From positions 4,278,001 through 4,342,000 of the forward strand of contig NZ_CP087710.1 in the NCBI RefSeq assembly GCF_020991065.1: DNA of 64,000 bases, in the 5' to 3' direction. Shown here piece by piece: positions 45,132 through 53,272 of the stretch; the first letter of the stretch is position 1, and every line of letters begins with the position of its first letter. The notes beneath the pieces were generated by a model. It saw only the letters and a program-made list of their open reading frames with translations, was not told where the DNA came from and made no database searches. The position numbers were made by a program, and so were the translations under genes. This DNA is from Nocardioides okcheonensis (GTDB taxonomy: Bacteria; Actinomycetota; Actinomycetes; Propionibacteriales; Nocardioidaceae).

Positions 45132-45659
45132 ATGGACGAGGCGCAGCGCGACGACGCGAGGGACGCCGCACCCGTGCGGCCGGTCGTGCCGGAGCCGCCA
45201 GCGAGGTTCGCCTACACGCTGCGGGAGGTGGCGGAGTTGGTGGGAGTCTCGGAGTGGTCGGTCCGAGCAGCGATCTACGACGGTGACCTACGCGCCCGGC
45301 GGGCGACGCGCAGAGTCGGGCACGACGGCCAGCCGACGGGGCGCATCGTCGTGCTGCGGACCGACCTACAGGTCTGGCTCGAGGCGATGCAGGACTACAA
45401 CGACGAGTGGAAGCGCCCGAAGCACGAACGGCCCGCCCACCGGAGCAACAGGCGCGACGTGACGCTCGAGGGCTCGGCTTGGGAGGTCGCTCGCGAAACT
45501 GGCCGGCTCGGGCTCCTGACATACCGCGAGGCGGCCGAGCGGCTCGGGCGCACCTCGTCGGAGATCCTCACGCTGGTCGAGCGCCGGTGGTTGACGGACG
45601 TCCGGGTCAACCACCGGCCCTACGTCAACGCGACGGAGCTCGTCGCCCTAGATCGGTGA
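45132..45659 (+). CDS. DNA-binding protein with two HTH segments
   Basis: 175 residues. The first HTH (YTLREVAELVGVSEWSVRAAIYDGDLRARR) is followed by a wing with IVVLRTDLQVWLEAM; a second lies near residues 129-165 (LTYREAAERLGRTSSEILTLVERRWL). It resembles the 44676 and 46228 products in plan, a helix_turn_helix_17-like design in pairs. Function inside the element is unknown; regulation or recombination is likely. Confidence 0.68.
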   Translation: MDEAQRDDARDAAPVRPVVPEPPARFAYTLREVAELVGVSEWSVRAAIYDGDLRARRATRRVGHDGQPTGRIVVLRTDLQVWLEAMQDYNDEWKRPKHERPAHRSNRRDVTLEGSAWEVARETGRLGLLTYREAAERLGRTSSEILTLVERRWLTDVRVNHRPYVNATELVALDR

Positions 45660-45723
45660 GGGAGCCGCGGCCTCTGTGGAGAACTCAATGGCTGTGTCGG
45701 GCGGAGCGCGTACGGTCCACTGC

Positions 45724-45939
45724 ATGACTGAGACCAACGCACACACCAAATCGCCCAACCTCTCCATCACGCTCGATGTCGACGGAGAGTTGAGCTGGGG
45801 CGAGCTGTTCTGGTTCGTCGATCAAGCTCGAAAGTCAGGCGTCGACACCGGCAGTGCCGTTCCGTACAAGTACGACCAGCACGGGGAGTTTCTGGGCTTC
45901 GAGTGCTTCGTCTTCCCGAGCGAGGTGAGCCAGCCGTGA
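45724..45939 (+). CDS. Small hypothetical protein
   Basis: 71 residues from ATG 45724 (the frame is open to 45676 but the upstream part has no ribosome site). Acidic, with an N-terminal strand (LSITLDVDGELSWGELFWFVDQAR) and C-terminal GFECFVFPSEV. Coupled by overlap with the next small gene. No family recognised. Confidence 0.55.
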   Translation: MTETNAHTKSPNLSITLDVDGELSWGELFWFVDQARKSGVDTGSAVPYKYDQHGEFLGFECFVFPSEVSQP

Positions 45940-46223
45940 CGGATGAACTCGACGACATGCACGTCGATCCTGGGCGGACCTCCTGGTGGCGCGGGAGGGC
46001 GTCAGGCGGGCCGCTCGACGGAAGCGAGATTCAGGTCGAGGCCGCACCGTTCATCCCGATGAGGGGGATGCATCTCAACATCTGCGTCGGCGAGGAAGTC
46101 AACTCTGCCCAGTGGCATGTCTACGCATACGATCAGCGCTTCGATGAGCGGCTCGGGGCTGTCGGCGTGTTCAAGCACTTCGGTGTGCTTGAGGGCGATC
46201 CCAAACCGCCGCGCTCCACGTAG
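45936..46223 (+). CDS. Small hypothetical protein
   Basis: 95 residues from GTG 45936, overlapping the previous stop. TSWWRGRASGGPLDGSEI, HLNICVGEEVNSAQWHVYAYD and GVFKHFGVLEG suggest a small beta-rich protein. Function unknown; 4 bp before the converging HTH gene. Confidence 0.5.
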   Translation: MTDELDDMHVDPGRTSWWRGRASGGPLDGSEIQVEAAPFIPMRGMHLNICVGEEVNSAQWHVYAYDQRFDERLGAVGVFKHFGVLEGDPKPPRST

Positions 46224-46227
46224 GGCG

Positions 46228-46641
46228 CTAGTCGTCCGTGTGAGGCAAGCCGTGGCCACGGCGAGCAGCGTCAGCGCGCCTCACTAGCTCAAGGTGGTCG
46301 CGCCGGAACCACCGCCGCCCGTCGTGCCACTCGGCCGGGAGCTTGCCGCGCTGCGCTCGGTAGTTCACCCCCGACCGGCCGAGTCCGAGGAGCGCGGCCG
46401 CCCCGTCGGAGTCGAGCCAGTCGTACGCGCGGTCTGGCGGCTGCGCGACCCAACGCGGCTTCGGGGCCTTCGAGGGCGAGGGAGCGGCTCGACGATCGCG
46501 TAGCGCCTCAACGTCCGACCGCGCCAGGCTTGGGCGCTGTCGACGGGTCGTGAGGTCGCCGCGACGGATCATCTTCGGAACGGCTGACATGTGCACGCCC
46601 AGAATCGCCGCGGCCTCGCGCACGGTGATCCACTCGGGCAT
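46228..46641 (-). CDS. Two-HTH DNA-binding protein
   Basis: 137 residues. The first HTH is WITVREAAAILGVHMSAVPKMIRRGDL, followed by SLARSDVEALRDRR; the second is DGAAALLGLGRSGVNYRAQRGKLPAEW, followed by RRWFRRDHLELVRR. Third protein in this element built from two excisionase-type HTH units. It lies downstream of the putative TAC operon on the same strand. Confidence 0.68.
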   Translation of the reverse strand: MPEWITVREAAAILGVHMSAVPKMIRRGDLTTRRQRPSLARSDVEALRDRRAAPSPSKAPKPRWVAQPPDRAYDWLDSDGAAALLGLGRSGVNYRAQRGKLPAEWHDGRRWFRRDHLELVRRADAARRGHGLPHTDD

Positions 46642-46655
46642 GGTCCGGAGCGAGG

Positions 46656-47099
46656 TCAGGCCTCGTCCTCGTCGACGAGGTCCAGTTCCGCCTTGGGTGT
46701 GACGTCGGGTACTTCGGGCCTGAACAAGGCCCCAGACGTCATCGCTCGCATTGCCTGAGCCGCGTAGTCGTAGAGCCCGTCCGTGACGGCCTCTACGTTG
46801 TCGGTCACGAGGGCGTTCGCCACAGCCCAGTCAACCTCCGAAATCCCGTCGATCAACTCGCCGGACAGGTAGGCAGCGACTCTCACGCCCGCGAAGCAGT
46901 CCTCTGTTCGAGAGGTCAGATCGCCGATGATGACGGGCTCTGTTGTGTCCTGCATCATCCCTGGCAGCAACTTCCAGACGACCTTCACGTCTTCATCTGC
47001 GGGAGGTTCGTAGAGCACCGTGTAGGTGCTGCGAAGGAGCGTGTAACCCGTGATGCGGATGAGACTTGCGGTTGGGGCGGGTGCCGAGTCGTCGCTCAT
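46656..47099 (-). CDS. Hypothetical protein, possible SecB-like chaperone of a TAC system
   Basis: 147 residues from ATG 47099, which overlaps the antitoxin-like gene stop as ATGA. Beta-rich N-terminus (LIRITGYTLLRSTYTVLYEPP..VKVVWKLLPG), an alternating middle (FAGVRVAAYLSG) and a C-terminal helix (VTDGLYDYAAQAMRAM) followed by LFRPEVPDV, a layout like the SecB fold. The assignment rests mainly on this layout and on gene order (toxin, antitoxin, this gene), which matches M. tuberculosis Rv1955-Rv1957. Sequence identity by eye is weak; a plain hypothetical is the fallback. Confidence 0.5.
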   Translation of the reverse strand: MSDDSAPAPTASLIRITGYTLLRSTYTVLYEPPADEDVKVVWKLLPGMMQDTTEPVIIGDLTSRTEDCFAGVRVAAYLSGELIDGISEVDWAVANALVTDNVEAVTDGLYDYAAQAMRAMTSGALFRPEVPDVTPKAELDLVDEDEA

Positions 47100-47470
47100 G
47101 CCTTCGCCAGGCTGCGGCGGTTCGGAACAACGTGGTTGTCCTCGGGCCACGAGACATCCATGTGCTGCCCACCCTGGGTCATAGGCACGGGCTTCTCATC
47201 ATCCTTCGCGTCATGCAGAACGACAGCGCCAACGGCCATGGCATAGCGTCTGATGGTCGATAGACGAGGATCCCGCTCGCCAGACTCGATCTTGGCTACG
47301 GCACTCTGTGAGACCTGCATTCGGTCAGCGACGTCCTGCTGGGACATTCCTTTGGACTCTCGAATCTCTCGAAGCGCCCGGATGAGGCCACGGTCGCCCT
47401 CCACCATGCGACGCGCTCGGCGGCTAAGCGCACTCCGAGAATCAATCCCTAGCAGCTCATCGAGATCCAT
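47096..47470 (-). CDS. XRE/HigA-like HTH protein, probable antitoxin
   Basis: 124 residues from ATG 47470, chosen because AGAGGGGGC lies just upstream. The HTH is IRESKGMSQQDVADRMQVSQSAVAKIESGERDPRLSTIRRYAMAVG. The C-terminal tail of about 30 residues (ending DVSWPEDNHVVPNRRSLAKA) would be in the position of a chaperone-addiction segment if this is a TAC antitoxin. It has its own AT-rich promoter region behind the toxin-like gene. Confidence 0.75.
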   Translation of the reverse strand: MDLDELLGIDSRSALSRRARRMVEGDRGLIRALREIRESKGMSQQDVADRMQVSQSAVAKIESGERDPRLSTIRRYAMAVGAVVLHDAKDDEKPVPMTQGGQHMDVSWPEDNHVVPNRRSLAKA

Positions 47471-47504
47471 CGTTGCCCCCTCTAGATGATCTACGCACAA
47501 CTCC

Positions 47505-47533
47505 AATATGACTTAAAAGGCATGTTGACACAA
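47505..47533 (-). promoter_or_regulatory. Probable promoter of the XRE antitoxin-like gene
   Basis: On the minus strand TTGTGT (47533-47528) and CATATT (47510-47505) are separated by 17 bp, in an unusually AT-rich spot, 35 bp before the start codon. An 11-bp palindrome GTTG-ACA-CAAC (47524-47534) overlaps the -35 and could be the autoregulatory operator. Confidence 0.5.
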
Positions 47534-47561
47534 CGTGAGGTACGTCGCGGGTGGTTTCGGT

Positions 47562-48059
47562 CTAGTCATCACGACGGACCCACTCGTCTAGTCGCCGGCT
47601 TGCGACCTGCGCGCTGTACGACTGATCCTCCAAGCCGACGGGGCCCGGCCGCTTCCAAAACAGCATCAGCGCCACCAAGGTCCCCGGCAGCGCGGCGGGC
47701 TCCGAGAAGAACAGTCGTAGATGCAGTCCGCCGTAGTTGGGGAGGCGCATCTCAAGCACGTCGGGAGCAACCTGCATTTGCTCGACGTCGCCGTCCGGTC
47801 CCGGTCCGTAGGTGAGATCGCCCTGCTCGGCCTCACGCATCAGATCGCGGAGTTCCTCCTTCGCGAGGGCAAGCATCTCCGGCGTCAGACTCTGCTCTAG
47901 GCCATGGAGGTCGTGGAGTACGTGGTTGGTTCCCGTGCTTGAACGGCACCAAGTCCACTCGCCGCCTGTTCGCGTCGACCGATCGCCCGGAGGTTGAGCG
48001 ATCGCAACCACGCTGTTCCCCCATTGCTCGGCGCCGATGCCGTGAGGAGGATATGCCAA
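47562..48059 (-). CDS. HigB/RelE-like toxin candidate
   Basis: 165 residues from a TTG at 48059; the frame is open upstream to about 48131 without an ATG or GTG, so the true N-terminus is uncertain. The C-terminal 100 residues look like a RelE/HigB fold: helix SLTPEMLALAKEELRDLMREA, then strands VLEMRLPNYGGLHLRLFFSEP and TLVALMLFWKRPG, then a terminal helix. It precedes the XRE gene by 92 bp, the toxin-first order of higBA. Catalytic residues cannot be assigned. Confidence 0.5.
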   Translation of the reverse strand: MAYPPHGIGAEQWGNSVVAIAQPPGDRSTRTGGEWTWCRSSTGTNHVLHDLHGLEQSLTPEMLALAKEELRDLMREAEQGDLTYGPGPDGDVEQMQVAPDVLEMRLPNYGGLHLRLFFSEPAALPGTLVALMLFWKRPGPVGLEDQSYSAQVASRRLDEWVRRDD

Positions 48060-48102
48060 GTCGGCCTTGACGTCTGCGACACGTCGTAACAGGGAGCCGC
48101 TC

Positions 48103-49017
48103 TCAGTTGGCGACGACGCGCGAAACGTCTACGGCGCAGCACTCTCGGAACGTCTTGCCGCTGTCCTTGCACCCGCACGGGTCGTCGAGCTGCTCGGCGA
48201 GGTGGCACTCGATCGCGCGCTCGCCGGACCCGCACTGGCACTCCATGAGCTGGGCGATGGGGTGCTGAGTGCCGTGGATCATGGCGAGGAAGTCGTCGCC
48301 CTCGTCGTCGAAGGTGAACCGGCGCGCCGTCGTGGTCGAGCCTTGCTCGAGCTTGGTGTGGAACACGTCGCCGGCGACGAAGGTGGAGCGCCACGGGGAG
48401 TTCACGGCGCGCTGCTCGCGCACCTGCCGCGCGAGGTCGTCCCACGTCTCGACGTCGGCCGGCGGGGCGAGCTCGGGCGTTCTGCTCCATCGCTGGTCGA
48501 CGAACATCTGGCCCATCGGGTCCTCGCCATCTGCCGCGGCCATGGCGGCATCCTCGGCAAGGAACCGCGACACCTGCAGCTCGTCGGGTCGCAGGTCCCA
48601 CGGGCAGGGCATCACCCACGGGCGATCGATGGCGAAGGGCTCGAGGTCGTCGCGCTCTGTGGCGAAGCCGTAGGCGACGAATCGCTCGGCCCTCGGGGAG
48701 TAGCCGACGACGAAGACGACGGACTCGGCGGCGCCGGCCCACTCCTCGCGCCGCTGGCACCAGAGGTCGCGCAGCGGGTCGGCCAGGTGCTCGACCAGCT
48801 GGTCGAAGGTGGCGACCTGGGCTGCAACCTGCATGGTGGCGGCCTTGGCGTCGTTGCCGAACACGGTGTCGCCCTGAGTCATGACGGCGGTGTCGAGGTG
48901 GGGGATCGTGACCACCTTGGACGTTCGGCCGAACGCCGAGCCGTTGAGGGCGTAGGCGGCCGTGTCGGTGATGATCTCGGCCCGGTCGGGGTAGATGGCG
49001 AACGCGATGAGGGTCAT
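48103..49017 (-). CDS. Ntn-hydrolase-like phage-type protein with SEC-C zinc motif
   Basis: 304 residues. The N-terminus (LIAFAIYPDRAEIITDTAAYALNG...) resembles proteasome-beta/Ntn-hydrolase-like strands, with Thr or Ser residues available but no certain N-terminal nucleophile. The C-terminus has a cysteine-rich SEC-C-type segment (DDPCGCKDSGKTFRECC). The ATG overlaps the tape-measure stop. Role unknown; the overlap ties it to the tape-measure gene. Confidence 0.6.
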   Translation of the reverse strand: MTLIAFAIYPDRAEIITDTAAYALNGSAFGRTSKVVTIPHLDTAVMTQGDTVFGNDAKAATMQVAAQVATFDQLVEHLADPLRDLWCQRREEWAGAAESVVFVVGYSPRAERFVAYGFATERDDLEPFAIDRPWVMPCPWDLRPDELQVSRFLAEDAAMAAADGEDPMGQMFVDQRWSRTPELAPPADVETWDDLARQVREQRAVNSPWRSTFVAGDVFHTKLEQGSTTTARRFTFDDEGDDFLAMIHGTQHPIAQLMECQCGSGERAIECHLAEQLDDPCGCKDSGKTFRECCAVDVSRVVAN

Positions 49018-51356
49018 GCTGCTGCTCCTTCGTGGGTGTGGGTGAGCGTGCGGAAGCGGGCCGCGTAGGTGCGGCCGCTGTCGGGGACGGTGGCGCCGGC
49101 GGCGCTCCGCGGGATGCCGCCGGCGAGGTAGGGCAGTTCTCCGCCACCGCCGCGCTGGATCGAGACGCCGACGACGATGTTGCGGTCGATGGCGTCGATC
49201 TCGGCCTTGATGGAGCGCAGGCGCTGGAACGCGAGGTCAGCGTCGACCTGGATCGCGACCTTGCGCTCGGTCGGGATCTCGAACAGGGCGGCGGCCAGCT
49301 TCCTGGCCTTGTCCTCGCCCATCCCCATGGCGGTGGCGGTCTCAATGAAGTTGGTCCGGGCGGTCCGCAGCGAGCCGGCAGCGTTCTTCGTGGCGTCGTC
49401 CTGGGCGTTCCACGCGGCGGCGAGTCCGTAGAGGGCGCGCAGGTTGGCCTGACCTGCCCGGGTGTTCTCGTTGACGCTGCGCCCGTTCTCCTCGAGCGCG
49501 TCGCGTGCGTCGAGGATGGACGCCTTGTAGTCGAGCTCCGCGCTGAGGGCGCGCAGCACCTCCTCGCGCTTCGCCCGCATCGCGGCGATGTTCGCTTCTA
49601 GGGCCGCGGTCTCGGCCTGCAGGCTGTCGTAGAGCATGGACCCTTCGGCCGCGTCCTGGCGGGCGTTCTTGAGGTCGATGAGAGCCGCCTCCGCCTCGTT
49701 GATCTGCTCCGTGTATTCCTGCGTCTGGCCTTCGAGCGGGTTGATGATGTCGCGCAGGCTGCCGGCATTGGAGAGCCTGGTGACGAAGTCGCCGAAGCCG
49801 TCCCGGAAGCCGTCGGGGTTGAGAGAGTCCTCGAGGCCCTTCCGGAGCTCGGCCAGCTTGGCGGCCACCGCCTCGATGTTCCCCGACGAGATGGCCGCGT
49901 CTAGACCTTCGAGGCTCGCGGTCGCTTGGTCGGCGCTGTCCTTCATGTCGAGGAAGAGCCCGGCGCCTGCGCCGACTGCGGCACCCCACGGGCCTGCGAG
50001 GGAGCCGGCGAGCGCCAGCGACGTGGTGTTGGTCAGGCCCATCTTGTCGTCGAGGTCGCTCGCGGCGAGGGCGAGCAGGCCGACCTGAGCGGCGACAGGT
50101 CCGATCGACCTCCCGAAGGCCATCACCTGCCCGCGGGCGTTGAGCGCAGCGGTCGCCGACGTGCGCGCGGCCTTGCTCCCCGATTCCATGGACCGGGTCA
50201 GTGCGTCGGTCGACGTCAGCGAGAACACCATGGCGTTGCCGAGCTGGCGGAACGTCGGCACGGCCTGACGTGCGCTGGTGACGTTCTCGCGGATCCCGGC
50301 CGTGGCCTTGGCCATGACGCCAGAGCCGGTGATCGACACGATGGCGTTGAGCCGGCCCCATGCCGCGGTGAGCGACAGGAAGCCCAGAGTAAGTGGACCG
50401 AGAGGGGTGTCGGCGAGGTCACCGACCACGTCGAGGATCGCGGTCAGCACTGGCAGCATCGCGGCACCGACCGGCGCGGCGGCCTCGGCGATCTCGACGA
50501 GCGCCAGCGCGAAAGAGCCGAGGAAGTCGAGGGTCTGCGGGCCGGCCTCGCGGACGTACGCCACGAACTCCTGGAACCCGGTGGAGGTCGACAGGCCCTC
50601 GGACCACGCGACGAAGGACCGGGACATCTCGAGCAGACCGCGGGAGAAGTCGTCGGTGAGCGGGTCGAACGCGACCAGGATGTTGAGCAGGCCGTCGGTG
50701 ATGTTGCCGACGGTGCGGCCCATCTCGACGAGGATCGGCTTGGCCCGGGTCTCGAGGTACTCGAAGAAGTCTGCGAAGCGGTCGCCGCTCAGCCCGGCTC
50801 CGGCCTCGGCGGTGAGCTGGCCCATGCCCTCACCGATCTCGCGTACGACGTCGGAGAGCTCCGGCGCGAGGGTCATGAAGTCCCGGATGCCGTCGATGAC
50901 GCCGGGGAACATGCCCTCGCGGGCGCTGTTCGCGATCCGGGAGAACGCCGGGCCGAGGGTGTCGAGGTACTCCACGAGCGCCTGACCGGCCGGGCCGATC
51001 TTTTGCATGGTCTCGTTGAGCTTGGCGAGGTTCGCCTCGGTCGGCTCGAGCTGGTAGTCGTTGAGCGCGCCGAGGGCGTCGCCGATGCCGTTGAAGGCGA
51101 GGGCGGCGGTGCCGGCCGCCGCCGCGCCCACGGTGAGCTGGGTGGCGATGCCGGACAGGACCGGGACGGCGCCGGCGCCGAGCCGGGTCACGGCCGGCGT
51201 CAGGGCGAGGATGCCTTGGGCAAGCCAGGCTGTGCGGTCGTTGCTCTTGTCGATCTCGCTGTTGACGCCGTGGATAGCGGCCTTGGCGAGCTGGCTCTTG
51301 GCGACGAGGTCGGACACGTCGGCCCGGACTCGGACGAGGACGGAACGGTCAGTCAT
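49014..51356 (-). CDS. Tail tape-measure-like protein
   Basis: 780 residues with ACAGGAGAC upstream. Typical siphophage tape-measure sequence: N-terminal VRVRADVSDLVAKSQLAKAAI, long helical and hydrophobic stretches (ALTPAVTRLGAGAVPVLSGIA, GSLAGPWGAAVGAGAGLFLDM), coiled-coil regions around residues 500-600, and a late GGIPRSAAGATVPDSGRTY, the motif that normally precedes a C-terminal segment of about 30 residues. Here it ends 17 residues later with an unrelated tail, so the C-terminus looks cut or replaced. No other tail genes are present. Tape measures set tail length in long-tailed phages. Confidence 0.8.
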   Translation of the reverse strand: MTDRSVLVRVRADVSDLVAKSQLAKAAIHGVNSEIDKSNDRTAWLAQGILALTPAVTRLGAGAVPVLSGIATQLTVGAAAAGTAALAFNGIGDALGALNDYQLEPTEANLAKLNETMQKIGPAGQALVEYLDTLGPAFSRIANSAREGMFPGVIDGIRDFMTLAPELSDVVREIGEGMGQLTAEAGAGLSGDRFADFFEYLETRAKPILVEMGRTVGNITDGLLNILVAFDPLTDDFSRGLLEMSRSFVAWSEGLSTSTGFQEFVAYVREAGPQTLDFLGSFALALVEIAEAAAPVGAAMLPVLTAILDVVGDLADTPLGPLTLGFLSLTAAWGRLNAIVSITGSGVMAKATAGIRENVTSARQAVPTFRQLGNAMVFSLTSTDALTRSMESGSKAARTSATAALNARGQVMAFGRSIGPVAAQVGLLALAASDLDDKMGLTNTTSLALAGSLAGPWGAAVGAGAGLFLDMKDSADQATASLEGLDAAISSGNIEAVAAKLAELRKGLEDSLNPDGFRDGFGDFVTRLSNAGSLRDIINPLEGQTQEYTEQINEAEAALIDLKNARQDAAEGSMLYDSLQAETAALEANIAAMRAKREEVLRALSAELDYKASILDARDALEENGRSVNENTRAGQANLRALYGLAAAWNAQDDATKNAAGSLRTARTNFIETATAMGMGEDKARKLAAALFEIPTERKVAIQVDADLAFQRLRSIKAEIDAIDRNIVVGVSIQRGGGGELPYLAGGIPRSAAGATVPDSGRTYAARFRTLTHTHEGAAA

Positions 51357-51559
51357 GGGGGGTGTCTCCTGTTGCTGTAGTCGGAGCCACCGCGACGCCG
51401 CACCGGGAGCGGCATCGTCGTGGAGATGGTCAGGGTCGGGTAAGACAGGGTCAGGACGGGGTTGAAGCGACCTCGAAGCGCCTTGTTACCGGCTGGTACG
51501 CCAGGATCTCCAGACCCGTACAAGGCCAGATCCGCAGCCCACTCGGTCGCCCTCAGCAC
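51353..51559 (-). CDS. Small ORF coupled to the tape-measure gene
   Basis: 68 residues from GTG 51559; its TGA overlaps the tape-measure ATG (ATGA). Sequence such as ATEWAADLALYGSGDPG and FNPVLTLSYPTLTIS looks like real protein, perhaps the remnant of a phage structural gene. A GC hairpin (GCACCCC...GGGGTGC) lies at its 5' edge. Could be spurious. Confidence 0.4.
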   Translation of the reverse strand: MLRATEWAADLALYGSGDPGVPAGNKALRGRFNPVLTLSYPTLTISTTMPLPVRRRGGSDYSNRRHPP

Positions 51560-51698
51560 CCCGGGGGAGGGGGGTGCCCGCCCACCCTCGCGCCCGTTGA
51601 CCCCGTTTCAGACCGAGCAAGCGCCGGTGTCGGAGGTCGTCGCTACGGTGCTGTGTGCCGGTCCGCGCCGAGTGTGTGCGGCGGTAGGGGGATTCCTC

Positions 51699-51893
51699 AT
51701 GGCCGTTCGGGTGAAGCACGGACAGATCGATAGCACCGGGCAGTACGAGACCGTGCGCGCTGAGGCGGATGACTTCGTGATCCGTGAGGGGCATCTGATC
51801 GTGACGGGTTGGATTGCTGGTGCCGACCGAACGGTTGCTGCCTACGCACCTTCGAAGTGGCTGCAGACGGTCGTCGTTCGCGACGACAACTAG
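51699..51893 (+). CDS. Small hypothetical protein
   Basis: 64 residues from ATG 51699 with GGTAGGGGGA eight bases upstream. Beta-rich: VRVKHGQIDSTGQYETVRAEADDF then VIREGHLIVTGW. It is the only plus-strand gene in this part of the element. No family recognised. Confidence 0.5.
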   Translation: MAVRVKHGQIDSTGQYETVRAEADDFVIREGHLIVTGWIAGADRTVAAYAPSKWLQTVVVRDDN

Positions 51894-51928
51894 CCCCGGC
51901 CGACACCCGCGCCTAACGGTGCCGGCCC

Positions 51929-52078
51929 TCACGTGTGCCCCATGCCGTAGGGCGAGCGGCGTGCGTCGCCGCGCTCCCGGGCGTCGGATCGGCGCTGCTC
52001 CTCAGCCTCGCGGGCCTCGCGCTTCGCCTTGAGCACGGCGGCGACCGAGGTCGGGCGCGGCCGCTCGTCGGCGCTCAC
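51929..52078 (-). CDS. Very small charged protein
   Basis: 49 residues from GTG 52078, overlapping the upstream stop as GTGA. Mostly one charged helix (VLKAKREAREAEEQRRSDARERGDARR). Coupling and helix content support translation; function unknown. Confidence 0.45.
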   Translation of the reverse strand: MSADERPRPTSVAAVLKAKREAREAEEQRRSDARERGDARRSPYGMGHT

Positions 52079-52329
52079 GCGCGGTCCGCGAGCAGCGCGT
52101 GGGTGTGGGCGATCCGGAACTGAGTGACCGAGGGCGCGCGGCCGGGCAGCTCGGCCTCGGCGAGCAGCGCGTCTGCCGACGTGTAGTGGCTGCCCGTGCC
52201 CGCGGTCTGGGCCAGCACGGCGTGGGTCGTCATCGCCAGGATGCGCTGGTCGGTGAACTGGTTCCGGGTTGTGGAGGTCAGATCGGCGAGCAAGGTCTCT
52301 GCCGCGGCCTTGTGCTGAGTGGGTGTCAT
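52075..52329 (-). CDS. Small helical hypothetical protein
   Basis: 84 residues from ATG 52329 with GAAAGG upstream (ATG 52347 is an alternative). Predicted helical: HKAAAETLLADLTSTTRNQFTDQRILAMTTHAVLAQ. No family recognised; lies between the 304-residue protein and the 49-residue ORF in one transcription unit. Confidence 0.55.
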   Translation of the reverse strand: MTPTQHKAAAETLLADLTSTTRNQFTDQRILAMTTHAVLAQTAGTGSHYTSADALLAEAELPGRAPSVTQFRIAHTHALLADRA

Positions 52330-52357
52330 GTCGATGCCTTTCGTCATGGGTGGTGGG

Positions 52358-53272
52358 TCAGCGGCGGAGACTGCCGCCGGTGATGTCGGTGGGGCGCTGG
52401 TAGCGCTGCGAAGGGCCGGGGTCGAACCACTCGCCGAACCGGCCGTCGTCCTGCCTGGGCTCGCGTGACTTGCGGGTGAGGTCGGCCGCTGCCTTCTCCT
52501 GCTGAGCCAGGGTCGGCACCCACTGCTCGGCGCCGGCCTGCAGCGCCCACAGGCCGAACTCGGGTGTCGTGGACGCGGCCATGAGCGGGCGGGGCCACGG
52601 CGTCTGGACCTCGACGCGCTCCTCGCCGTTGGTGCCGCGCTTGCCGAGCCACCCGGGGGTGAGCCACGGCAGCCACCCACGGCGGGGGAACACGTCCTCG
52701 ACGTTGCGGATCATGTGCAGGATCGCCGTCTTGCCTCCGAGCTCGTGGCCGGCCTCTCGGAGCACCCGGCCCTGCTCGAACCGAATGGAGCCGAGCTCGT
52801 CGAGCAGGTCGCCGAGGCGGTCCCGATCGGCGTAGCGCCGACTCGTCTTCGTCGCCTCGTCGGTGGCGATCTGGTCGATTGGACCGAGCGCTTCGGCTTC
52901 CTCCACGCGCTGCCTCAACGCGGAGTGCAGCATCGGAAGCATGTGGTGGGTGTCGCGCCCGGCGGCCGCCACCTCGTCATCGAGAAGGCCACGCATCGCG
53001 ATCAGCTCGCGAAGCGCCGCCGCCGCGGACTGCGCAGCCGCCACGCGCACAGCGATGCGCTGGTCGAGCTCCTCGAGCGGGTCGCCGGCTTCGAGCATCT
53101 CCTCGAGCACGAACCGCTCGGCGGAGGCGAACCGTCCGAGCGGGTTGGCTTCGGTCTGGGCTGCGCGGCGTCGGCCGAGCTCGGCCACGACACGGTCACG
53201 GCGCTCGACCCGGGCGGCGAAGCCCGGCAGGTTCTCCATGCGCAGTCGGTTGATGAACTCGAGGTCGATCAT
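52358..53272 (-). CDS. Hypothetical coiled-coil protein of the element
   Basis: 304 residues from ATG 53272, overlapping the upstream stop (ATGA). The N-terminal 200 residues are helical and charged (FINRLRMENLPGFAARVERRDRVVAELGRRRAAQ...), with a C-terminal Trp-rich segment (RRGWLPWLTPGWLGKRG, FGEWFDPGPSQRYQRP). No clear homologue known to me; typical of uncharacterised actinophage or satellite genes. Confidence 0.6.
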   Translation of the reverse strand: MIDLEFINRLRMENLPGFAARVERRDRVVAELGRRRAAQTEANPLGRFASAERFVLEEMLEAGDPLEELDQRIAVRVAAAQSAAAALRELIAMRGLLDDEVAAAGRDTHHMLPMLHSALRQRVEEAEALGPIDQIATDEATKTSRRYADRDRLGDLLDELGSIRFEQGRVLREAGHELGGKTAILHMIRNVEDVFPRRGWLPWLTPGWLGKRGTNGEERVEVQTPWPRPLMAASTTPEFGLWALQAGAEQWVPTLAQQEKAAADLTRKSREPRQDDGRFGEWFDPGPSQRYQRPTDITGGSLRR

